Positions 1 through 5,498 of a DNA stretch of 10,677 bases are shown here, in pieces. Below the pieces are notes generated by a model, which saw only the letters and a program-made list of their open reading frames with translations, ran no database searches and was not told the origin of the DNA. Origin of the DNA: Treponema sp. (GTDB taxonomy: Bacteria > Spirochaetota > Spirochaetia > Treponematales > Treponemataceae). The position numbers and the translations under genes were made by a program. The stretch covers positions 1 through 10,677 of the forward strand of contig JAEETM010000102.1 of NCBI GenBank assembly GCA_016290335.1, in the 5' to 3' direction. The first letter of the stretch is position 1, and every line of letters begins with the position of its first letter.

Positions 1-21
1 AGACGAATTGTTACTATTCAT
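1..21 (-). CDS. possible 5' end of a minus-strand gene running off the left edge
   Basis: An ATG on the minus strand (bases 21-19) is preceded by GGAG (31-28) with a six-base spacer, a good Shine-Dalgarno arrangement. Only seven codons (MNSNNSS) lie inside the window, so no function can be proposed. A perfect TATAAT stands at 39-34, but it would place transcription start at about 27, after the Shine-Dalgarno sequence, so it is probably not the promoter of this start. The call rests on the translation signal alone and could be chance in AT-rich DNA. Confidence 0.3.
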
Positions 22-150
22 ATTAAACTCCAGATTATATTAGATTAATTTATTTTAATTCTGTAATTTGAAGATTTCAATGAAAAAAATCGTCAAATAA
101 CAAAAAAATATAAAAAAAAGATAACAGAAGGTTATAAAAAAATGAAAATA
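22..150. other. AT-rich intergenic stretch
   Basis: This is A/T-rich DNA with several A-runs and no credible reading frame, hairpin or RNA gene that I can see. It separates the possible leftward gene from the GC-rich repeat at 151-235. The base composition changes abruptly at 150/151. Confidence 0.6.
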
Positions 151-235
151 GGGGGCGTTACGGGGGATTTCCCCCGTTGGGTGGGGTAGCCGAAAACGCC
201 TGGGCGGTTGAGGCGTAGGGCGGGGCTCCGCCCTC
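151..235 (+). repeat. GC-rich palindromic repeat, copy A (intergenic)
   Basis: This is an 85 bp GC-rich block in otherwise AT-rich DNA. It opens with GGGGGCGTTACGGGG, which recurs with one change at 7081-7095 inside metH. It contains a perfect 8-bp hairpin at 160-177 (ACGGGGGA/TCCCCCGT, loop TT) and a perfect 7-bp hairpin at 217-234 (AGGGCGG/CCGCCCT, loop GGCT). Between them is GGGGTAGC (183-190), also present in copies B and C. The core at 168-235 (68 bp) matches the layout of B (66 bp) and C (67 bp). The block ends at the base next to the methyltransferase stop codon (238-236), so it forms the 3' untranslated region of that gene and may protect or end its transcript. No U-run directly follows the 217-234 hairpin on the minus strand. 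Confidence 0.75.
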
Positions 236-832
236 TTATTTTATTATTCTTTTGCTAACCGAAATCCCGTCACCACATTTGAAAAACTCAGTTTTAAAAT
301 CTGGATTTGTCTTTAAAAACTCAATGTATTTTTGAATCTTTTTGACCAGTTTTTTTGTACTGTAATTGTTTGTAAGTGAAAGATCTTCTACCATGCCATG
401 AAAGGATAGGTTGTCGCTGATTATGATTCCACCATCAGCGAGATTTTCCTTGTATTTTTCAAAAAACTTAATGTATTGGGCTTTTGCGGCATCTATAAAA
501 ATAAGGTCAAACTGACCGTCAATCTGGGTAACAAGTGCATCGCCGTAAATAGTTGTAATTTTATCTTTTAATCCAGAATCGCTTACATTTTGCTGGGCTT
601 TAAGGTGGCGGTCTATATCAATTTCTATGGTGGTAACAAAAACGTTTTCTGCAGTGCGGGCAAATTGAATTGCCGAATAACCAATAGCCGAACCAATTTC
701 CAAAACATGAACCTGTGGTTTGATTTTTGCAATTTCTTCAATTCTCTCACAAATGAATTGTTGAGTTTCGTCCTTTATGATTGGTACGGCTTCTTTTTTT
801 GCATAAGTTTTAATTTCAGCGATTTCTTCCAT
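236..832 (-). CDS. SAM-dependent O-methyltransferase, YrrM/TrmR-like
   Basis: A 198-residue class I methyltransferase of the caffeoyl-CoA/catechol O-methyltransferase family (methyltransferase_3). The SAM-binding motif LEIGSAIGYS is at residues 44-53 and the acidic ribose-binding E at 70. GDA follows at 98-100, FIDAAKAQY at 112-120 (D114 is a likely metal ligand) and SDN at 139-141. VPIIKDE near residue 16 and the FFEKY segment after the FIDAAK motif recall Bacillus YrrM/TrmR, which methylates 5-hydroxyuridine at position 34 of tRNA. That assignment is inference; a small-molecule catechol-type substrate is possible. I chose the ATG at 832. An upstream TTG at 868 would add 12 residues unlike the family and lacks a ribosome site. 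The chosen ATG also lacks one, but a promoter at 868-840 would start transcription nearly at the ATG. The gene stands alone, divergent from the ABC operon, with repeat copy A directly after its stop codon. Confidence 0.88.
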   Translation of the reverse strand: MEEIAEIKTYAKKEAVPIIKDETQQFICERIEEIAKIKPQVHVLEIGSAIGYSAIQFARTAENVFVTTIEIDIDRHLKAQQNVSDSGLKDKITTIYGDALVTQIDGQFDLIFIDAAKAQYIKFFEKYKENLADGGIIISDNLSFHGMVEDLSLTNNYSTKKLVKKIQKYIEFLKTNPDFKTEFFKCGDGISVSKRIIK

Positions 833-839
833 ATAATTT

Positions 840-868
840 ATTATACAGAAAAAGAATTTTTGGTGCAA
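840..868 (-). promoter_or_regulatory. candidate promoter of the methyltransferase gene (leaderless or nearly so)
   Basis: On the minus strand TTGCAC (868-863; three of six consensus positions) lies 17 bp from a perfect TATAAT (845-840), itself preceded by TG. Only seven bases separate this -10 box from the ATG at 832, so transcription should start at or within about two bases of the start codon. This agrees with the absence of a Shine-Dalgarno sequence. The DNA is AT-rich, so chance matches are likely enough to keep confidence moderate. Confidence 0.4.
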
Positions 869-982
869 ATTCCGTGGTGTTTAACTGTTATATTCTTATA
901 AGTCTTTTTTTCTTTCCATTATTATATATTTTTGTTATCTTTAATTTATCAAAAACTAATAAATTCGGAAAAGGATTTTATC

Positions 983-998
983 AGGAGGTTATATTTTG
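983..998 (+). promoter_or_regulatory. strong ribosome binding site selecting a TTG start
   Basis: AGGAGGT at 983-989 is a near-perfect anti-16S match, with six bases to the TTG at 996-998. The residues that follow (SVVTLRDVHKAYPMG) are the normal beginning of a LolD-type ATPase, so the TTG is the initiator despite being non-ATG. The upstream spacer (869-982) is very AT-rich. A weak promoter match, TTGTTA (932-937) and ACTAAT (955-960) with 17 bp between, is the best I can find for the operon. Confidence 0.8.
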
Positions 999-1838
999 TC
1001 TGTTGTTACTTTAAGAGATGTACACAAAGCTTACCCTATGGGAAAACAAAAAGTTGAAGCGGTTAAAGGAGTTTCTTTTGATATTGAAAAGGGAGAGTTC
1101 GCCGCAATTTCCGGTCCATCTGGTTCTGGTAAATCTACAATTTTGAATATGATTGGATTGATTGACGTTCCTACAAGCGGTTCAATCATTATTGGTGGTA
1201 CAGATGTTTACGAGGGTGTAAATCTTGCAGATGCAGAAACAACAAATACCCGCTGGAGTTCAAGTGTAAACGAGGACAAAAAAAAGAAGGTCCGCACTTC
1301 AATTCCACCAAAGCTGGACAAAAGAATAACAGCTCTTCGTCGTTCGCATTTGGGCTTTATTTTCCAGACCTTCAACCTTATTCCGGTCTTGAACGTTTAT
1401 GAAAATATTGAGTTTCCGCTGATTCTTGCTTCTAAAAATCCTGATTCGCGCAGTCCTGTAGATGATTTTACAAAGGCCCAGAAAGAAGAATGGATTGCCT
1501 TCCTTATGGAAAAAGTTGGTCTTACCGACTGGAAAAATCACAAGGCAAACGAGCTTTCCGGCGGTCAACGTCAGCGTGTAGCAATTGCCCGTGCCCTTGT
1601 TACAAAAGCTCCTGTTATTCTTGCCGATGAACCTACTGCAAACCTTGACTCTAAAAACTCTGAGCAGATTTTGAGCCTTATGAAATCGCTGAACAAAGAT
1701 CCTGATTTGCAGACAACCTTTATTTTCTCAACCCACGATTCTCGAATTGTAGAAATGTGTGACCACGTTGTTCATCTTCTGGATGGTCAGATTATCAATG
1801 ATGAGCACAAAGAAGGTTCAGACGTTTATAAGATTTAG
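996..1838 (+). CDS. ABC transporter ATP-binding protein, LolD/MacB type
   Basis: A 280-residue ATPase that would power the two permeases encoded downstream at the cytoplasmic membrane. All nucleotide-binding motifs are intact: Walker A GPSGSGKST (40-48), Q-loop Q124 in FQTFNL, signature LSGGQ (187-191), Walker B VILADEP (207-213), D-loop NLDS (216-219) and switch histidine H247 in STHD. The best family fit is LolD/MacB/FtsE-like (type VII ABC) systems, which act mechanically on periplasmic substrates such as lipoproteins. It is longer than the usual ~225-235 residues. One extra charged segment lies at about 75-107 (containing KKKK and little hydrophobic sequence), and a smaller one at about 146-160. 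Its stop codon is 12 bases before the next gene, so the three genes form one operon. The substrate cannot be told from sequence. Confidence 0.95.
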   Translation: MSVVTLRDVHKAYPMGKQKVEAVKGVSFDIEKGEFAAISGPSGSGKSTILNMIGLIDVPTSGSIIIGGTDVYEGVNLADAETTNTRWSSSVNEDKKKKVRTSIPPKLDKRITALRRSHLGFIFQTFNLIPVLNVYENIEFPLILASKNPDSRSPVDDFTKAQKEEWIAFLMEKVGLTDWKNHKANELSGGQRQRVAIARALVTKAPVILADEPTANLDSKNSEQILSLMKSLNKDPDLQTTFIFSTHDSRIVEMCDHVVHLLDGQIINDEHKEGSDVYKI

Positions 1839-1850
1839 GGGTGCAGCAAA

Positions 1851-3374
1851 ATGAAAGATATAATTAAACTTGCCTTGCGAAACCTAAAGGAGCATAAATC
1901 CAAAACCCTCATCATTGCAATGTTCATTCTTTTTGGCGTAGCAATTGTTGTTATGGGTAACTCCTTCCTTGAATCCGTAAACCGCGGACTTGAAAAAGAT
2001 TTCAGGGCAAATATAACAGGTGACCTTGCAATTTCGGTTGTTCCGGAAAAGGGTACCATTATTGATGTTTTTGGCGTTAATTCAACAAATATTGGTGGAG
2101 AAATCCCTCAGATTCCAGCCCTTACCGATCTTGAACGCATAGAAGAGATTCTTGCAGAAACAAATGGAATCAAAAAGCAGTCAAAGCTTATTTCTGCTCA
2201 GGTAATTCTTTCTAAGGATGCCGAAATTGATTTTTCTGTTCTTGCGGATGATGATAAAGATCTTGGAATTATGGATTTGCCAATTTCCATGCTTTTTGCT
2301 GGTGAAGAAGGCTCTTTTTGGGAGCTTTTCCCAGATTTAAAGATGATAGAAGGCCGCTATCCGGCACCTGGCAGCAATGAAATTATTGTAGATACACGAG
2401 TAATTGAAGGCTTTCAAAAAAGCTGGGACAAGCCACTCAACCTTGGTGATGATGTACTTCTAGCCAGCATGGGAGGAGTTATCCGCGAAGGAAAAGTTGT
2501 TGGAATCTTTAAGCCGGCAAATGAATATTCTGCAATGTTCCAGACAGTTTACTGCGAACCGGGCCTTGCACGTTCCTTTGCAGAACTCACTTATGCATCT
2601 TCTTTTACACAGGAGCTGCCAGACAGCGTAGACCTTTCAATTTCCGATATGTCTGAAGATGACCTTTTTGGTGACGACGATTTCTTTGGTGACATTGAAG
2701 ACGATACTTCCATCCTTGCTACTACAAATGATTTTGACAGCATCCTTGGTGATACAACTTTACGCGACCAGCTGAATCAGACAGATGACGGTTCCTGGCA
2801 GTTTGTTCTCGCTAAGCTTGAAAATCCTCGTGCAGACAAAAAAGTTGTTGCAGAGTTGAACAAGCGCTTTAAGGAAGAAGGGGTGAACGCGGTGGCAATG
2901 GACTGGAAAAAAGCAGCCTTTTCTTACTCAGGAACAGTTGATGGAATCGGCTTTATTTTTAATCTTCTGATTATCATTCTTGCCGTAGTTGTCTTCATCA
3001 TCATAATGAATACAATGGTTGTTTCTGTAATTGAGCGTACCAGCGAAATTGGAACCATGCGGGCAATTGGCGCAGAAAAGAAGTTTGTTAAAAAGCTTTT
3101 TTATTCAGAGGCTGTGATTTTGACAAGTCTTTCATCTCTGGCCGGAATTATTTTTGCCTTTATCTGCATGGCTATTTTCAATTCCTTTAATATTGCAATA
3201 ACAAACTCAATTGCCAAAATGATTCTGGGTGGCGGTCTTTTACACTTTAGTCCAACACCGGGCATCATCATCACTACAATTTTGGTTGCACTTTTGGGCA
3301 GTATTATCAGCAACAGGTATCCTGTAAAGTCTGCGCTCAAAATCACACCAATTAAGGCTTTGAGCAAGGAGTAG
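1851..3374 (+). CDS. ABC transporter permease, FtsX/LolC-LolE/MacB family (first permease)
   Basis: A 507-residue membrane protein with the type VII permease plan. One N-terminal transmembrane helix (about 18-38) is followed by a large extracytoplasmic domain (about 40-362) and three C-terminal helices (about 366-392, 418-445, 470-488). The cytoplasmic loop ERTSEIGTMRAIGA (395-408) is the family's coupling motif that contacts the ATPase, and the C-terminal PVKSALKITPIKAL is also typical. Residues 258-313 form an unusual acidic segment with 19 Asp/Glu and one Arg, including two nearby F-G-D clusters; this is not usual for the family. It starts at ATG 1851 behind AGGGG (1837-1841), which overlaps the upstream TAG. 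The partners are the ATPase before it and a second permease after it, so a heterodimeric LolC/LolE-like pair is likely. Lipoprotein export is an inference; an efflux or envelope-remodelling role is possible. Confidence 0.92.
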   Translation: MKDIIKLALRNLKEHKSKTLIIAMFILFGVAIVVMGNSFLESVNRGLEKDFRANITGDLAISVVPEKGTIIDVFGVNSTNIGGEIPQIPALTDLERIEEILAETNGIKKQSKLISAQVILSKDAEIDFSVLADDDKDLGIMDLPISMLFAGEEGSFWELFPDLKMIEGRYPAPGSNEIIVDTRVIEGFQKSWDKPLNLGDDVLLASMGGVIREGKVVGIFKPANEYSAMFQTVYCEPGLARSFAELTYASSFTQELPDSVDLSISDMSEDDLFGDDDFFGDIEDDTSILATTNDFDSILGDTTLRDQLNQTDDGSWQFVLAKLENPRADKKVVAELNKRFKEEGVNAVAMDWKKAAFSYSGTVDGIGFIFNLLIIILAVVVFIIIMNTMVVSVIERTSEIGTMRAIGAEKKFVKKLFYSEAVILTSLSSLAGIIFAFICMAIFNSFNIAITNSIAKMILGGGLLHFSPTPGIIITTILVALLGSIISNRYPVKSALKITPIKALSKE

Positions 3375-3385
3375 GGGGCGCAGAA

Positions 3386-4741
3386 ATGAAAACAGTATCA
3401 TTGGCATTAAGAAACCTGACTAGAAATAAAAGAAGAAACGCCATTCTTGCGGTGGCAATTGCATTTGGATTTTTTGTTGTAACTGCAATTGACGGACTTA
3501 CCAGTGGAATGGTAGGAAACCTTGAAAATCAGATTACCCAGTTAGTTGGGGGTAACGTTGTTGTTCAGGGCTTGGAATGGCTGCCACCAGAAACCGAAGG
3601 CGGAAAAGCAAAGCTTGTAAACATTGTACGCGACAGAGATTATGTAAAAAATATTGTGGACGAGCTTGGCGTTAAGTATGAATATTATTCCTGCTTTACA
3701 ATGTCAAACGGAACCGCAATTTTCAACGGAAAAAAATCCATACTGCAGCTTTATGGTCGCGATTTAACCGAAAAGCATTTACAGGATTCTTTCCAGTTTG
3801 TAAGCGGCGGCGTTGACCTTAACGTAGAAAACGGACTTATCATCAGCGACAAAATTGCAGAATCACTTAATCTTCAGGTTGGTGACGAAATCATCTATTC
3901 TACCTACACAGTTTACGGCCAGAATACCTTTGCCGATATGACCATCACCGGAATTTTAAAGTCTAACAGCTTCCTCAGCTCAATGCAGGCTTATGCAGAT
4001 ATTGAAGATGTAAACACAATTACAGAAATGCCTGAGGGCGGTTATTCAATGTTTTCAATTTATCTGCGTGATAATGACCAGCAGACAAAGGCTGCAATGA
4101 TGATTGAGGAACGAATCAGACAGGACAGCGAAAAAAATCCTGAAATCAATGTTACAAGCCGTGCGCTCGCTATGAAAACAAATCCTACAAACATTGGTAA
4201 GGGAATTGAAAAACAGGTTGATGTTAAAAAGCCGGAAAACGAGTGGAAGGGCGTAAAGTATGGTGTTGAAACTTTGTACGACGAGATTCCGCAGATTAAG
4301 ACGGTGCTTAATGTTGTGCATATTATCACAACTGTTATTCTGATTGTAATCCTGCTGATTGTTATGGTAGGCGTGTCTAACACATATCGAATGGTTTTGT
4401 ACGAGCGAATTCGTGAAATTGGGACTATGCGCTCTCTTGGCATGACTGGCAAAGATACCCGAAAAGTCTTCACTAACGAAGCTGTTATTCTCTGCATTAT
4501 TGGTGCTCTTGCGGGGCTGATTTTTGCTGTAATTGTAATGACAATTGTGCATTTTATTCCTATAAATAATGATTCCCTTTCTTTCTTCCTGCAGAAGGGA
4601 CATTTTACATTCAAGGTTTCATTTGTTTCTGTTGTATTGCAGTATTTGATTTTGATTGTCCTTACAACACTTGCCGTCCGTGGAAGTGCCAAACAGGCAG
4701 CCAGCATGAATCCGGCAGAAGCGTTGAGAACGGTAAAATAA
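3386..4741 (+). CDS. ABC transporter permease, FtsX/LolC-LolE/MacB family (second permease)
   Basis: A 451-residue partner of the preceding permease with the same plan. A first helix (about 18-36) is followed by an extracytoplasmic domain (about 40-305) and helices at about 308-331, 365-390 and 412-430. The coupling motif YERIREIGTMRSLGM (339-353) and the final MNPAEALR (441-448) are clearly conserved with the family. It differs enough from the first permease to be a heterodimer partner rather than a recent duplicate, and it lacks the acidic segment. The start ATG 3386 is 11 bases after the previous stop and follows AGGGGG (3373-3378). The gene starts of the two permeases share almost the same sequence (TAGGGG, then a GCAG-type stretch, then ATG). 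The operon ends here, 67 bases before a strong terminator. No LolA-like or membrane-fusion gene lies nearby. Confidence 0.92.
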   Translation: MKTVSLALRNLTRNKRRNAILAVAIAFGFFVVTAIDGLTSGMVGNLENQITQLVGGNVVVQGLEWLPPETEGGKAKLVNIVRDRDYVKNIVDELGVKYEYYSCFTMSNGTAIFNGKKSILQLYGRDLTEKHLQDSFQFVSGGVDLNVENGLIISDKIAESLNLQVGDEIIYSTYTVYGQNTFADMTITGILKSNSFLSSMQAYADIEDVNTITEMPEGGYSMFSIYLRDNDQQTKAAMMIEERIRQDSEKNPEINVTSRALAMKTNPTNIGKGIEKQVDVKKPENEWKGVKYGVETLYDEIPQIKTVLNVVHIITTVILIVILLIVMVGVSNTYRMVLYERIREIGTMRSLGMTGKDTRKVFTNEAVILCIIGALAGLIFAVIVMTIVHFIPINNDSLSFFLQKGHFTFKVSFVSVVLQYLILIVLTTLAVRGSAKQAASMNPAEALRTVK

Positions 4742-4775
4742 ACGTAAACGTCGCAAAAACTGTGAACGCAGCGAG
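4742..4775 (+). repeat. fragment of the palindromic repeat family (copy D)
   Basis: Immediately after the permease stop codon, TCGCAAAAACTGTGAACGC (4751-4769) resembles TCGCAAAACTGCGAACGC (7158-7175), the right arm of the large hairpin inside metH, with one inserted A and one transition. The matching left arm is not intact here. This looks like a partial or decayed copy. Like copy A, it abuts a stop codon. Confidence 0.45.
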
Positions 4776-4808
4776 TGGTGTATTTATAACTTAGCTTTAT
4801 AATGTAGT

Positions 4809-4841
4809 AGTGCAGGGTTTTTAAAACTCTGCACTTTTTTT
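4809..4841 (+). terminator. intrinsic terminator of the ABC operon
   Basis: AGTGCAG (4809-4815) pairs perfectly with CTGCACT (4829-4835). The stem can extend inward through a G-T and a G-C pair into complementary T and A runs. Seven T residues follow (4835-4841). It lies 67 bases after the second permease stop codon and is correctly oriented for the operon. Confidence 0.88.
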
Positions 4842-4907
4842 ATCATTTTAACTCATTTCTTTGAATCATAGTAAACTTTTTCTTAAAGTATTACTTTAAT
4901 TTTTTTC

Positions 4908-5354
4908 TTGAAAAGTTGTGATACAATAAAAAATGTTTTTGATGAAAAAGAAGTTGAGATCGAAAGCAATATGCATTTTTTGCATAATGCTTTTTCTGAT
5001 AAACCGGTTGCGTATTATTCCCTTGATGTTATCATCTCTGTAGGTTACCGTGTTAAATCAAAGCGAGGTGTTGAATTTCGCAAATGGGCAAACAGTGTAT
5101 TAAAATCATATATTCTCAAAGGATATGCGGCAAATGACCGTAGACTTACAGAGTTAAAACAAACTTTACAGATTCTTCGTCGTAATGAAGCCGAACTGGA
5201 ATCAAATCAGATTTTATCCGTAGTGGAACAATATACAAAAGCTCTTGATTTGCTGGATGATTATGACCATGTGTGCGTAAAAAAACCGGGCGGAACTGAA
5301 GCAACATATAGAATCACTTATGACATAGCATTAGCAAAAACAAAACCAGTGTAG
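4908..5354 (+). pseudogene. remnant of a RhuM-Fic/DOC family gene, truncated at both ends
   Basis: The 148-codon frame contains YYSLDVIISVGYRVKSKRGVEFRKWANSVLKSYILKGYAAN (about residues 36-76). This is the hallmark of RhuM (virulence/DinD-like) proteins, whose members sit in genomic islands and mobile regions and whose function is poorly known. Residues 83-134 (LKQTLQILRR...YTKALDLLDDYDH) match the linker of the RhuM-Fic/DOC subclass. A full protein would start ~50-60 residues earlier with a helix-turn-helix-like WLTQ...AELF segment and continue into a Fic/DOC domain. Neither is present: homology begins at about IKNVFDEKEV and stops at about TYRITYD, after which the frame ends in unrelated residues. 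The apparent initiator is a TTG without a clear ribosome site. I interpret this as a decayed accessory gene between the ABC operon terminator and metH. Confidence 0.72.
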
Positions 5355-5498
5355 TAACCAAAATACTCACCTTTATCGAAAATGTATTTTTTTTCTGCAA
5401 TATCTGTGCTGGAAAAGGGAGCAGGTGGTGTAGTAATTTTATTAGTATAAAGGGTGAATAATGTCAATTTATTTGAGAAGTCGTGGACTAAAGGAAAT

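Noticed and set aside
34..39. Perfect TATAAT on the minus strand upstream of the possible gene start at 21
   Set aside because: Transcription would start after the Shine-Dalgarno sequence and there is no -35 box; AT-rich DNA yields such matches by chance.
833..868. TTG start at 868 for the methyltransferase
   Set aside because: It adds 12 residues rich in Phe and Ile unlike the family, lacks a ribosome site, and would overlap the proposed promoter.
4055..4707. Long minus-strand frames opposite the second permease
   Set aside because: They lie wholly inside a clearly functional gene and their products show no recognisable domain; they reflect codon bias on the other strand.
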